A stretch of DNA of 64,000 bases from an uncultured Bacteroidota bacterium (GCA_913055635.1 CAJXLK010000023.1:1-64000); one strand, 5' to 3'. Numbered from the stretch's first letter, positions 45,455-54,450 are shown. Numbers and translations are program-made. The notes: generated by a model not told the origin, from the letters alone.

Positions 45455-45518
45455 ATTATGGAACCCGCATGTATATCCATGTCCTTGTTGTGTGTGTCCT
45501 TGCATGCAGGTTTATTCG
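45455..45518. repeat. Family-B structured hairpin repeat, copy 3
   Basis: Arms AACCCGCATG (45462-45471) and CATGCAGGTT (45503-45512), one C/A mismatch, 31-nt loop nearly identical to copy 2. Confidence 0.75.
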
Positions 45519-45569
45519 TATAAAGTTTATTAACGGTTTGTATTTCAGTATAATAATGGTATATAATCC

Positions 45570-45655
45570 GTTGGTCTCGGTAACCTCTGCTATGGAAGCC
45601 CCATGCTTTATTCATTTCCTTGTTGTGTAAGTTCTTGGATGGGGTTTCATTTGGG
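45570..45655. repeat. Family-B structured hairpin repeat, copy 4
   Basis: Arms AAGCCCCATG (45596-45605) and GATGGGGTTT (45638-45647), 32-nt loop. The 28-base leader GTTGGTCTCGGTAACC...TATGGAA is shared with copy 1. Confidence 0.75.
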
Positions 45656-45851
45656 ATGAACATTTGGTTAAGTGTTGTATCGTTCCACACGATGGACTTC
45701 ATTTGAATGTTAAGGGTTCCACACCATTGTGTAAGCTGCCGGTATTGGATAACTCTTTGAATTACATCTCATTGTTAAGGGGCGATAAATAAAAGGAGGC
45801 TTCATACAAAGGTATGGAATTTCTCCATAGAAGGCCACAGAAAGGCCACAA

Positions 45852-45881
45852 AAAAAGACCGGCCTTAAAACCGGTCTTTTT
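45852..45881. terminator. Terminator downstream of the C69 peptidase
   Basis: AAAAGACCGG / CCGGTCTTTT stem with an 8-nt loop; A and T runs on either side make it work on both strands. Confidence 0.75.
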
Positions 45882-45952
45882 AGTGAAGCGGATAAATTTG
45901 TGTTGGGGGCAGATTGATGCTCCGGGTAAAAAGGCAGCTGCTAGTGGCTGTC

Positions 45953-47656
45953 TTACTCGGGCACTTTGAATTTATCGCCGGTTTCTTCAATCAGCTTTTT
46001 GTACCATTCTTTGCTATAACCAGGTTGTTTGAGTTTGACCACGCCGGTTCCGTTGCTCTTGAAGTCTCTGCCGTCGGTTTTTTTGACGTTGCCGTCCATG
46101 AATTTCATGAACAAGAACTGGTAAAATCTTTTCCATTTGTGCACCAAAGCGTTGGCATTATCAACGGAAAAGTTGGATACCAGCTCTTCAGCTTTTTGTT
46201 GATCCTGTTGATAGATTTCTTTGGCTTTTTGATCGACCATTTCGGTGTACTGGACAAAGCGTTTCTCCAGTTCCTGCTGGAGGTCGTGGATATAGGGATG
46301 GATCAGGTCGTAGCGGGTATAGGCCAGGTTGGAGACCTGGTTGAAAGTCCAGAAGGCGGAGTTGTTGGACCATTCCATCATCGAGCCGTTGCCTTCGGCG
46401 TAAGTTGCCGGTGCTTTCTGGAGTCCGGCATAGAGTGGGGTATAGACGGTACTGGCGGCATCGTCGACGCTGAACCAGAAAATACCGCCAACCGGGTCGG
46501 GCAACCAGCTTCTGGCCTGGGCTACGAAAGAAAAGCCGGTTTGCTGGGTAGCGGTAGCCCGCTCATTACAGTAAGTCTTGCCATCTACTTTCCAGGTCAG
46601 CGGACGCCACCGGTAAGGCCGGTCGAAGGGGCCGGCACCAAAGTCTTTACGCATGTCCAGCTTGGTATCCTCGTAATGGTCGCGCATGAAATTCATCATG
46701 TCGCGGGCGGAAATTTTCTTGTTGGGCTTGATCCACAGGGGCATCCGGTTGTCCAGGTCATGGCCCATGGCATATTCCAGGTACTGGTCCATGTTGTCGT
46801 GAACATCCTTGAAAAACGACCATACGCGGGCTTCGCAGAAACGGGCCCCGCCAAAAGTCATCGGTGCGTAAGTGTCAGAAAAGCTGAAGTCCTCGTCTTT
46901 GCCTTCATAGAAGCCCATTTCCCTGGCAAAGGAGATGACATCGTCGGAATAGACGGTGGTCACTTCCGGGTTGGAAATCTCATCGATGTTGCTAAAAGTG
47001 ATGCTCTCCTCCTCATCGGCCAAGGGAAAGGTCTGGATGCGGGCCTGGTTGGCGTGGGCCGATACATAACCGTCGGGTATCTTGCGGGCAACCCATACCG
47101 CGCCTTTACCGGCCGGGCCTTTTCCGATGATCTCCAATATCCATACCTCATTGGGATCGGCAATGGAAAAGGATTCACCCGTGCTGTAATAGCCATATTT
47201 GTCGACCAGGGTGGTCATCACTTTGATGGCCTCCCGGGCTGTTTTGGCCCTTTGAAGGGTGACATACATCAGGCTTCCGTAATCCATGATGGCGTTGGTG
47301 TCTTTTACCGCCAGCTCCTCGCGGCCTCCGTATGTGGTTTCTCCTATGGAGACCTGGTGCTCATTCATGTTGCCTACCACGCGGTAAGTATGACGAACCT
47401 GGGGAATCTTGCCCAGGAATTTACCGGTGTCCCATTCGCGGATATCCATCATGGCCCCTTCCGGATAATCGGCAGCCGGGGTGAAATACAATTCCCCGTA
47501 AAGCACATGTGAGTCGGCAGCATAGGTGATCATCGTCGATCCATCAGTCGAGGCGCCTTTGGTCACCAGAAAATTGGTGCAGGCATTACTGGTCAAATGC
47601 CCGGCTAAAATGGAAACGAGAAGAACCAGTGTGAATCGGAGTGATTTGGTTTTCAT
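45953..47656 (-). CDS. Secreted C69 family dipeptidase (U34)
   Basis: 567 aa. Signal peptide (KTKSLRFTLVLLVSILAGHLTSNA) is followed at once by Cys26 in ACTNFLVTKGASTDGS, the N-terminal nucleophile of C69 dipeptidases. Further motifs are YRVVGNMNEHQVSIGETTYGGREEL and WILEIIGKGPAGKGAVWVARKIPDGYVSAHAN. It cleaves dipeptides in the periplasm. A -7 box lies 80 bases upstream. The strand opposite also has a 532-codon open frame, which is a shadow. Confidence 0.9.
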   Translation of the reverse strand: MKTKSLRFTLVLLVSILAGHLTSNACTNFLVTKGASTDGSTMITYAADSHVLYGELYFTPAADYPEGAMMDIREWDTGKFLGKIPQVRHTYRVVGNMNEHQVSIGETTYGGREELAVKDTNAIMDYGSLMYVTLQRAKTAREAIKVMTTLVDKYGYYSTGESFSIADPNEVWILEIIGKGPAGKGAVWVARKIPDGYVSAHANQARIQTFPLADEEESITFSNIDEISNPEVTTVYSDDVISFAREMGFYEGKDEDFSFSDTYAPMTFGGARFCEARVWSFFKDVHDNMDQYLEYAMGHDLDNRMPLWIKPNKKISARDMMNFMRDHYEDTKLDMRKDFGAGPFDRPYRWRPLTWKVDGKTYCNERATATQQTGFSFVAQARSWLPDPVGGIFWFSVDDAASTVYTPLYAGLQKAPATYAEGNGSMMEWSNNSAFWTFNQVSNLAYTRYDLIHPYIHDLQQELEKRFVQYTEMVDQKAKEIYQQDQQKAEELVSNFSVDNANALVHKWKRFYQFLFMKFMDGNVKKTDGRDFKSNGTGVVKLKQPGYSKEWYKKLIEETGDKFKVPE

Positions 47657-47735
47657 ACATCTGTTTTTATGGGATTAAACTTTAAAATAGGTACTGATGT
47701 GCATGGCGAAAAAAATACGTCTATGTCTGATTTAA

Positions 47736-47743
47736 CAAAAATA
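47736..47743 (-). promoter_or_regulatory. -7 promoter element (TATTTTTG on minus)
   Basis: Perfect TAnnTTTG on the minus strand, 80 bases before the C69 peptidase start. Confidence 0.4.
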
Positions 47744-47790
47744 GAATTTTTTATTCAATTGCATTTATGACCCCTGCAAAAAACTCCGGT

Positions 47791-48879
47791 TTAAATGGTA
47801 TGAACCACTCCACCGCAATTATCTCGGGATGCTCCGGTTGCAGAGGCCAGACAGTTGTTTTCGTTCCTGATCCTGAGCAACCCCATGAGGGCAAAAATTA
47901 AGGCCTCTTTGAAGTCGATGACTTTTGGGGAAGGTTTAATGAGTCGGTGGGGGGTATGGTGTTGAAGTACTTCCATGAGGAAGGTATTGTGTGCCCCGCC
48001 ACCAGTCACCAGCATCTTTCCGGGGGGCAGGTGGCGGGTATGGGCAGCAAGCTGAAGGGCAATGTGTTCATAGAGGGTTCTGAGTTGGTCGGCCACCGAC
48101 AGATCCTGGTGTTGGTGGATCAAAGGCATGAACTGTTGATTGAACCAGCCGTCTCCAAGGCTTTTGGGTGGGGGTTGCCGGTAATAGTCCAGGTTGTTCA
48201 GGGCTGCCAGCAGGGAAGGGGAGATGTTTCCTTTGCGGGCCAGACTGCCGTTGAAGTCTATATCCCGGCCTATTTGACGGGCCAACAGGTTGATGGCCTT
48301 GTTCACCGGCGATATGTCGAAGGCTCGGCGACGGCCTTGTTCTGACCAGGAGATGTTGCTGTATCCTCCCAAATTCAGGCAAAACTCGTATTGATGAAAA
48401 AGCAACGCATCGCCAATGGGCACCAAAGGGGCTCCCTGGCCTCCAAGGGCCACATCCATCGAGCGAAAATCGGTGATGGTCGGAATGCCGGTGATGGCAG
48501 CGATGGATGCCCCATCCCCAATCTGGCAGGTATAACCTTCAGCCGGGTTATGAAAGGCTGTATGGCCGTGAGAGGCAATATAGCGAATCCTGCTTTCTTC
48601 GGATTCCGAAAAGAACCGCTTTAGGGTATCGCCTATATAGTGCCCGAGCCTGACGCTTAAGTGGGCAAAGGCTTCGGCCGGTATCTGCGACAGCTTATGC
48701 AGCTCCTCCCTCAGCCCGGCCGGATAAGTGAACGTCTCAGCCTTTATGATTTCATATTCCCACCCTTGGGCTGTCCGGGTGAAAACGCAATGGGCCACAT
48801 CCAACCCGTCAAGAGAAGATCCTGACATCACACCGGCCAATTCATACCGGTGCCCGGATGGACTAGCCAAGTCATTCAT
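47791..48879 (-). CDS. anmK: Anhydro-N-acetylmuramic acid kinase
   Basis: 362 aa, the usual length. AnmK opens and phosphorylates 1,6-anhydroMurNAc to MurNAc-6-P in cell-wall recycling. Visible motifs are the ATP-binding GVMSGSSLDGLDV (17-29), ASHGHTAFHNP, TDFRSMDVALGGQGAPLVPIGD with the catalytic Asp region, LNLGGYSNIS and TGGGAHNTF. It overlaps the preceding secreted-protein gene by 8 bases, so they share a transcript. murQ is not present. Confidence 0.93.
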   Translation of the reverse strand: MNDLASPSGHRYELAGVMSGSSLDGLDVAHCVFTRTAQGWEYEIIKAETFTYPAGLREELHKLSQIPAEAFAHLSVRLGHYIGDTLKRFFSESEESRIRYIASHGHTAFHNPAEGYTCQIGDGASIAAITGIPTITDFRSMDVALGGQGAPLVPIGDALLFHQYEFCLNLGGYSNISWSEQGRRRAFDISPVNKAINLLARQIGRDIDFNGSLARKGNISPSLLAALNNLDYYRQPPPKSLGDGWFNQQFMPLIHQHQDLSVADQLRTLYEHIALQLAAHTRHLPPGKMLVTGGGAHNTFLMEVLQHHTPHRLIKPSPKVIDFKEALIFALMGLLRIRNENNCLASATGASRDNCGGVVHTI

Positions 48880-49540
48880 TCAAATGGCCGTTGATTAAAT
48901 CCTTAACCGCTTTCCGGTGAAGGGTGGCCAGGGTTACCCGGCCGGTATCATCCTGCCCCCGCTCAGTGAAACTGCCGAATAGGGCCTGCTCTACTTTGAG
49001 CGGCTTATCCGCCTGGTGCTCTCCATGCCAGCGGTCAACCGGCAATATCCCTTCATTGTTGTAAACGGTGATGTCAATGTCATAGCGGGGAAAGGTTACC
49101 TCTTCCGCCAAATCCGGGTTCTTTTCTCGACGCTCCTGGGTCTTGCTGTCCAGCTTGATTTCTACTTTAAAGTAATACGGGGAATCACCCTCCCTCATAG
49201 CCTTGGAAATGCTGGCTTTGGGATATCCAAACGGGTCATATTTTACCGCCTGCATGAAGCTATTGATCGGCAGAATGCTGATCTGAAGGCTGTCTTCCAG
49301 CATCGGCGTCATGTTATAATACAGATGATGCACGATCAACGCCTTTAATCGGTCTTTGGCCTCTTTGTTATGCACTTGAGCCGATTCAATATAGGAATTC
49401 AGCGGCTTCAGGTCTTCCCTGATTTCCTTGGTAATCTTTAAATTATAATTGATCAGGGCAAACTGCTTGTTGGCATAATTCTGGGCAAAAATTCCCACGG
49501 TTACCAGTAGGAAAAGTGCGGTAAGGATTGTCTTTTTCAT
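48872..49540 (-). CDS. Secreted protein of unknown function, coupled to anmK
   Basis: 222 aa with a clear signal peptide (KKTILTALFLLVTVGIFA-QN). The mature part is mixed alpha/beta with an opening helix region (KEIREDLKPLNSYIESAQVHNKEAKDRL) and a central KVEIKLDSKTQERREKNPDL segment. I do not recognise a family. It starts 23 bases below a perfect -7 box and overlaps anmK, which hints at a cell-envelope role. Confidence 0.65.
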   Translation of the reverse strand: MKKTILTALFLLVTVGIFAQNYANKQFALINYNLKITKEIREDLKPLNSYIESAQVHNKEAKDRLKALIVHHLYYNMTPMLEDSLQISILPINSFMQAVKYDPFGYPKASISKAMREGDSPYYFKVEIKLDSKTQERREKNPDLAEEVTFPRYDIDITVYNNEGILPVDRWHGEHQADKPLKVEQALFGSFTERGQDDTGRVTLATLHRKAVKDLINGHLNE

Positions 49541-49562
49541 ATCTCGGATTGTTGTTCCCCGA

Positions 49563-49570
49563 CAAATTTA
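49563..49570 (-). promoter_or_regulatory. -7 promoter element (TAAATTTG on minus)
   Basis: Perfect TAnnTTTG 23 bases before the start of the secreted protein-anmK unit. Confidence 0.5.
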
Positions 49571-49761
49571 TAAAATGATGGTGAAATTCTATGTGTTGGT
49601 TGATTTGATTCTCACCATAAGTGCATTTTCAATGCTAAGCCACGATTATGATGTTTCGCCAGCTTGACAATGTGCCGGGATCCGTTTGATTTGAAGGAAG
49701 ACTTATATAAAGCTTGTACATTGGTATCATTGTAAGTTATTTAATTGTTATTGACCGCCTT

Positions 49762-49826
49762 GCCATCAGACCTACATGCTTTCTGCCAATCCTGGTTGGG
49801 AAGGTCCGTATATGTGGGTTTCTTTT
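49762..49826. repeat. Family-B structured hairpin repeat, copy 5 (diverged)
   Basis: Arms GACCTACATG (49769-49778) and TATGTGGGTT (49811-49820) pair throughout with three G-U, around a 32-nt loop (CCTGGTTGGGAAGGTCC) alignable with copies 2-4. Confidence 0.6.
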
Positions 49827-49910
49827 AATTGAGGGTTTCTTTTAATTCGGCGAGATGGCTGCTTTTCGGTGGAATGTTGTTGAATAACATGCCATTTTTT
49901 GGATCAAATA

Positions 49911-49942
49911 TTTGACCGGTGTTTAGGGATGAATTATATTTG
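49911..49942 (+). promoter_or_regulatory. Promoter of the efflux operon (TTTG-N20-TATATTTG)
   Basis: A complete Bacteroidota promoter: -33 TTTG at 49911-49914 and -7 TATATTTG at 49935-49942, 20 bases apart. The predicted start of transcription falls in the first operator. Confidence 0.75.
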
Positions 49943-49978
49943 ACCAATTGGTTAAATCATGTAGTTAAACCAATTGGT
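49943..49978. promoter_or_regulatory. Twin TetR operators ACCAATTGGT
   Basis: The palindrome ACCAATTGGT occurs at 49943-49952 and 49969-49978, centre-to-centre 26 bases. The first directly abuts the -7 box, the second lies in the leader. Binding of the TetR protein made by the next gene would block transcription. Confidence 0.8.
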
Positions 49979-49998
49979 TAGTATAGATACAATTGCTT

Positions 49999-50607
49999 AT
50001 GGCCGATCAATCGACGAATACGCAAACCAAGATCCTGGAAGCAGCCAGCCGTGTTTTTCAGAGAAAAGGCATGGAGGGGGCCAGGATGCAGGAGATTGCC
50101 GATGAGGCAGGAATCAACAAGGCTTTGCTGCATTACTATTACCGCAGCAAAGACAAATTGTTCCTGGAAGTCTTTCGCCTGGCGATCCATGACTTTATTC
50201 CCGGTATCAGGGACATCCTCTTTAGGGATGTCCCCCTGACCCAAAAGCTGGATCACTTTATCAGGGAATACATGCGGGTTCTGCTGGAAAACCCATTTGT
50301 TCCGATGTTCATCATCCATGAGCTTCAGCGGGATCCCGACCGGCTGTTTCAGGTGTTTGTAGAGGCCGGTATTGATCCTTCCGAGATTCTTCAGCAAGTA
50401 GAGAGGTCTTTAAAGGATAACGACCACCGTTCGATGGATCCGAAACATTTGATGATCAATGTGCTTTCGCTGTGCATTTTTCCGGTGGCAGGCCGGCCTT
50501 TGTTGCAACGGATTATGTTCGACAACGATGGCCGGGCCTACGAAGCCTTTTTAGAGGAGCGTTATCAGGTAGTTTCGAATTTTGTAATAAATGCCCTTCA
50601 ATCATGA
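49999..50607 (+). CDS. TetR-family repressor of the efflux operon
   Basis: 202 aa from the ATG at 49999. The N-terminal helix-turn-helix is typical: TKILEAASRVFQRKGMEGARMQEIADEAGINKALLHYYYRSKDKLF. The C-terminal ligand domain is of the YbiH/CecR kind by length only. Twin palindromes overlap its promoter, so it is almost surely self-regulated and controls the operon that follows; its stop shares ATGA with the TolC gene. The inducer is unknown. Confidence 0.9.
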   Translation: MADQSTNTQTKILEAASRVFQRKGMEGARMQEIADEAGINKALLHYYYRSKDKLFLEVFRLAIHDFIPGIRDILFRDVPLTQKLDHFIREYMRVLLENPFVPMFIIHELQRDPDRLFQVFVEAGIDPSEILQQVERSLKDNDHRSMDPKHLMINVLSLCIFPVAGRPLLQRIMFDNDGRAYEAFLEERYQVVSNFVINALQS

Positions 50608-51869
50608 GAAGAATTGCTGTCTTACTGTTATTATTAACGCAGGCATCATTTGCACAGGTGGATACATTGGAGTTGGCCCGGTGTTTGGATGCGCTCGAAC
50701 AAAATCAACCCGTGGCCGACCAGAAACCTTTGATCCATAAGCAGACCCTGCTGAAGTTGAAAAATTTAAAATCGCGCTGGTATCCCGGGCTGGATTTCTC
50801 GGCCCAGGCCACCTATCAGAGTGAAACGGTGCAGATTGATCCGGATCTGCCTTTTGAAGCCGATTTTCCGACGCCATCGCGCGATCAGTACAAGGCCACC
50901 GTGGAGATCTCTCAGCTGCTGTATGATGGGGGGATGGTGAAGGCTTCCCGTAAGTCGGAGCGCATCGGGGAAAAAGTCGACAACCAATCGGTGCGGGTGG
51001 ATCTGCATCAGGTGAAGGAACAGGTCATGGAGGTTTACTTTGGAATTTTGCTGTTGAACAAACAGCGCGACATCCTTGAATCGACCCGGAAAGAACTTGA
51101 TGGCAAGCTAGCCACGGTCAAGGCAGCCGTCGAGCATGGCACGCTGCTGCCTTCTGATTTAAAAACCATTCAGGCTGAAAAGCTTCACCTGGAGCAAAAC
51201 ATGGATGAATTGACCGTACAGGTTCACGCCAGTTACCAGGTGCTTGGTGAATTAACCGGTCTGAAGACCGATTCTTCCATGGTCCTTGACCCCCCGGAGT
51301 TGGAAGTCGAATCCTCCGCGAAAATAGAGCGACCCGAGAATAAGCTCTTTGACCTGAGGAGTCAGCGCCTAAAGGCCCAAAGTCAGGTTATCCGCTCCGA
51401 AAGGCGCCCCACCGTATCGGCTTTTGCCCAGGTGGGTTACGGCAAGCCGGGATTGAACATGCTCAGCGATCAATTCAAGGGCTTTTACTATGTAGGAGCC
51501 CGTTTAAGCTGGAATATCTGGGATTGGGGTCAAAATCAACGCCAAAGGCAAATCACCCGGATTGAGCGGGAAAAAATAGACACCCGGGAGCGTGCCTTTA
51601 ATCAAAACATTCAGGTACAACTCTCCCGGATTGAATCCACCATCAGCCAGTATCAAAAGGCCCTTGAGAAAGATGATCAGATCATTAACCTGCGGCGCCA
51701 GGTCACCCAAAGTGCCCGGTCCAAACTGAAGAACGGGGTGATCACCTCGGCCGATTACATTGCCGATCTCAATGAACTCACCCAAGCACGGATCACCCAT
51801 GAAAGACATCAAATAGAATTGTTAAGGGCCAAAGCCCATTATCAGTTAACAACCGGTAAAATGCAATAA
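50604..51869 (+). CDS. TolC-family outer-membrane efflux protein
   Basis: 421 aa from the ATG at 50604, which overlaps the tetR stop and opens a signal peptide (RRIAVLLLLLTQASFA-QV). Helical hairpins of the OEP family fill the rest, with the paired repeat structure (VKEQVMEVYFGILLLNKQRDIL ... RQVTQSARSKLKNGVITSADYIADLNELTQARI). It forms the outer-membrane channel for the HlyD and ABC proteins encoded next. The longer frame from 50472 would run inside tetR and is rejected. Confidence 0.88.
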   Translation: MRRIAVLLLLLTQASFAQVDTLELARCLDALEQNQPVADQKPLIHKQTLLKLKNLKSRWYPGLDFSAQATYQSETVQIDPDLPFEADFPTPSRDQYKATVEISQLLYDGGMVKASRKSERIGEKVDNQSVRVDLHQVKEQVMEVYFGILLLNKQRDILESTRKELDGKLATVKAAVEHGTLLPSDLKTIQAEKLHLEQNMDELTVQVHASYQVLGELTGLKTDSSMVLDPPELEVESSAKIERPENKLFDLRSQRLKAQSQVIRSERRPTVSAFAQVGYGKPGLNMLSDQFKGFYYVGARLSWNIWDWGQNQRQRQITRIEREKIDTRERAFNQNIQVQLSRIESTISQYQKALEKDDQIINLRRQVTQSARSKLKNGVITSADYIADLNELTQARITHERHQIELLRAKAHYQLTTGKMQ

Positions 51870-51871
51870 AA

Positions 51872-52801
51872 ATGAAGATCATGAAACGCACCATTTTTCA
51901 AATACTTTCATTCACAGTTGCTGTGTTTTTTGCAGCCTGTTCCTCGCAGGAGGAAAAGTCCGATGCCTATGGCAATTTTGAAGCCCGCGAGATCATGGTT
52001 TCGGCTCAGTCGCAGGGTGAGCTCACAGAATTACAAGTGCAGGAAGGCCAGACCCTCCAGGCGGGCAAAACCGTTGGATGGATCGATACCTCTTCGCTTG
52101 CAGCCAAAAGGGAACAGCTTCAGGCACGGATCCACTCTCTTTCGGCAAAACTGGCCAATATTCGGGCCCAGGCCGACGTCCAGCAGGAGCAGATCAAAAC
52201 CCTGAAAACCGAGCAATCAAGGATAAAACGATTGTTGAAAGAACAAGCTGCCACCCCTCAGCAATATGACAACATCACCGGCCAGTTGCATGTGGCCCAA
52301 AAAAAGCTTCAATCCATCCGCACCCAGAAGCAATCGGTTTATTCCGAACGAAAAGTTTTACAAAAACAAATCGGCGAGTTGGAGACCCAGATCAACAAAT
52401 GCCGAATCACCAACCCAATCCGGGGCACTGTTCTGGAGCAATACCTGGAAGCCTGTGAGGTTGCTTCCCCGGGAAAACCCGTATATAAAATCGCTGATTT
52501 GTCACAGATGACCCTCCGGGTTTATATCAGCGGGGCTCAGCTGCCTGATGTTGAGATTGGACAGCCTGTTGAGGTGCTGGTCGATAAGAATGCAACAGAA
52601 AACCAGGCTTTTCAGGGTCAGGTGACCTGGATATCGCCCCGGGCAGAGTTTACCCCAAAGATCATTCAAACCAAGGAAGAACGGGTGGATTTGGTGTATG
52701 CCGTTAAAGTCCGCGTGGACAACGATGGCACCTTAAAAATCGGGATGCCCGGGGAGGTGAACTTTAAAAACCAAGAAGACCATGGCGGCGGTAACAGTTG
52801 A
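51872..52801 (+). CDS. HlyD/YbhG-like membrane fusion lipoprotein
   Basis: 309 aa. A lipoprotein-type signal ends at FFAAC-SSQ. Biotinyl-lipoyl halves (EAREIMVSAQSQGELTELQVQEGQTLQAGKTV and ITNPIRGTVLEQYLEACEVASPGKPVYKI) flank a long coiled-coil hairpin (about 75-175), then a beta-barrel. It links the ABC pump to TolC. Start at 51872 or at the second Met (51881). It overlaps the ATPase gene by 20 bases. Confidence 0.88.
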   Translation: MKIMKRTIFQILSFTVAVFFAACSSQEEKSDAYGNFEAREIMVSAQSQGELTELQVQEGQTLQAGKTVGWIDTSSLAAKREQLQARIHSLSAKLANIRAQADVQQEQIKTLKTEQSRIKRLLKEQAATPQQYDNITGQLHVAQKKLQSIRTQKQSVYSERKVLQKQIGELETQINKCRITNPIRGTVLEQYLEACEVASPGKPVYKIADLSQMTLRVYISGAQLPDVEIGQPVEVLVDKNATENQAFQGQVTWISPRAEFTPKIIQTKEERVDLVYAVKVRVDNDGTLKIGMPGEVNFKNQEDHGGGNS

Positions 52802-53690
52802 TCATATAAGCAAGCATTACGGGAGCACGGCAGCCTTAAGACAGGCTAGCTTTGAGGTGGATCCCGGCGAGCTTTTTGGCCTTATCGGACCCGATGGGGC
52901 AGGCAAAACCACCCTGTTCCGTATACTTACCACTTTGTTGATCCCCGATCAGGGACAGGTCCGCGTCAGGGGATACGATCCGGTGGGCGAATACCGCAAG
53001 CTCAGAAGGCTGATCGGATACATGCCCGGTGATTTTTCCCTTTATGGTGACTTAACGGTGGAAGAAAATCTGGATTTCTTTGCCACCATTTTTGATACCA
53101 CCATTGAAGCCAATTATCATCTGATCCGCGATATTTATCAGCAGATCGAGCCATTTAAGCGCCGTCTGGCAAAGAACCTGTCCGGGGGGATGCAACAGAA
53201 GCTGGCTTTGAGCTGTGCCCTGATCCACAAACCCGAAGTGCTGATCCTGGATGAACCCACCACCGGGGTAGATGCAGTCTCGCGGAAGGAATTCTGGGAC
53301 ATGTTGCTCAAGCTTAAACAACAGGGCATTACCATCCTGGTTTCGACCCCTTATATGGATGAAGCCGGTTTGTGTGACCGGGTGGCCCTGATACAGCAGG
53401 GCCAGCTGATGAAAATGGATGCCCCTGCCCGGATCATTGAGGCTTTTCCCAAAAAACTCTGGATCGCCAAGGCCGACCATCCTTACCGGTTGTTGCTGGA
53501 TCTGCGGGAGTGGTCGGATTTGGCTGCGGTGTATCCGTTTGGTGATTCCATGCACCTGACGGCCCACAGCGACGACCTGGATGAAACCCGGCTGAAACAA
53601 TTTCTCCGTGAGCGAAACCATACCTCGGTGGAAGTGGCCCGGGCCAACCCCACCATTGAAGATTGTTTTATGGATTTGATGAATCAATAG
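52782..53690 (+). CDS. ABC transporter ATPase 1 of the efflux operon
   Basis: 302 aa with Walker A GPDGAGKTTLF (about 36-46), signature LSGGMQQKLALSCAL, Walker B VLILDEPTTGVD and a His-less switch (STPYMDEA). The C-terminal 80 residues are a regulatory extension. Together with the next gene it equals the two halves of E. coli YbhF, here as separate proteins. The His-to-Pro change in the switch suggests this site hydrolyses weakly. Confidence 0.9.
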   Translation: MAAVTVDHISKHYGSTAALRQASFEVDPGELFGLIGPDGAGKTTLFRILTTLLIPDQGQVRVRGYDPVGEYRKLRRLIGYMPGDFSLYGDLTVEENLDFFATIFDTTIEANYHLIRDIYQQIEPFKRRLAKNLSGGMQQKLALSCALIHKPEVLILDEPTTGVDAVSRKEFWDMLLKLKQQGITILVSTPYMDEAGLCDRVALIQQGQLMKMDAPARIIEAFPKKLWIAKADHPYRLLLDLREWSDLAAVYPFGDSMHLTAHSDDLDETRLKQFLRERNHTSVEVARANPTIEDCFMDLMNQ

Positions 53691-53697
53691 CCTTGTG

Positions 53698-54423
53698 ATG
53701 GAAACCCCGTATATGATCACAGCCAGGAACATGGTCAAAAAGTTTGGCCACTTTATCGCCAACGACCATCTTACTTTTCAGGTAAGAAAAGGCGAAATTT
53801 TTGGCTTTCTTGGCGCCAACGGCGCAGGGAAAACCACTGCCATGCGCATTCTTTGTGGTTTGTCGGCCCCCACCTCGGGCGAAATCTCCGTGGCCGGTTA
53901 CAATGTTTATCGCCAAAAGGAAAAGATCAAGCGCAGCATTGGCTATATGAGCCAGAAATTTTCCCTGTACGAGGATTTAACCGTGCGGGAAAATTTCAGG
54001 TTCTATGGCGGCATTTATGGCCTGCCGCGCAAAAGGATCCGGGAGAGAACCGCTTATTTGCTGGAGAAACTGAATTTTTCCCATGCCATCGATAAAAAGA
54101 TTGCCCAGATCCCTTTGGGCTGGAAACAAAAGCTGGCCTTTTCCATTGCCATCATCCATTCCCCGCGCATCGTTTTTCTGGATGAACCCACCAGCGGTGT
54201 CGATCCAATAACCCGCCGCCAGTTCTGGGAGATGATCTACGAAACGGCTTCCCGGGAAGTGACCGTTTTTGTCACCACCCATTACATGGACGAGGCCGAA
54301 TACTGCAACCGGGTATCCATCATGGACCAGGGGCGGATTGAAGCACTGGATACCCCGGCCCGCCTGAAAGAGAAATATCAGGCTGCCAATATGAACCAGG
54401 TTTTTGTCCAAATCGCCCGGTGA
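53698..54423 (+). CDS. ABC transporter ATPase 2 of the efflux operon
   Basis: 241 aa from the ATG at 53698 (a GTG precedes it). Walker A GANGAGKTTAM, signature-like IPLGWKQKLAFSIAI (Leu-Gly-Trp in place of SGG), Walker B IVFLDEPTSGVD and switch His in TTHYMDEAE. The signature is degenerate while the switch is intact, the reverse of its partner, so the pair probably forms one good and one weak site, as in other heterodimeric ABC pumps. Confidence 0.9.
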   Translation: METPYMITARNMVKKFGHFIANDHLTFQVRKGEIFGFLGANGAGKTTAMRILCGLSAPTSGEISVAGYNVYRQKEKIKRSIGYMSQKFSLYEDLTVRENFRFYGGIYGLPRKRIRERTAYLLEKLNFSHAIDKKIAQIPLGWKQKLAFSIAIIHSPRIVFLDEPTSGVDPITRRQFWEMIYETASREVTVFVTTHYMDEAEYCNRVSIMDQGRIEALDTPARLKEKYQAANMNQVFVQIAR

Positions 54424-54450
54424 TTTTGATTAACCGGTAAAACCTCAGCT

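Noticed and set aside
45914..47512. A 532-codon open frame on the plus strand opposite the C69 peptidase
   Set aside because: The minus-strand gene has a signal peptide, a catalytic Cys and family motifs; the plus frame shows none and is a codon-bias shadow.
50472..50603. Longer N-terminus for the TolC protein
   Set aside because: It would run within the tetR coding region and bury the signal peptide; the ATG overlapping the tetR stop is normal translational coupling.
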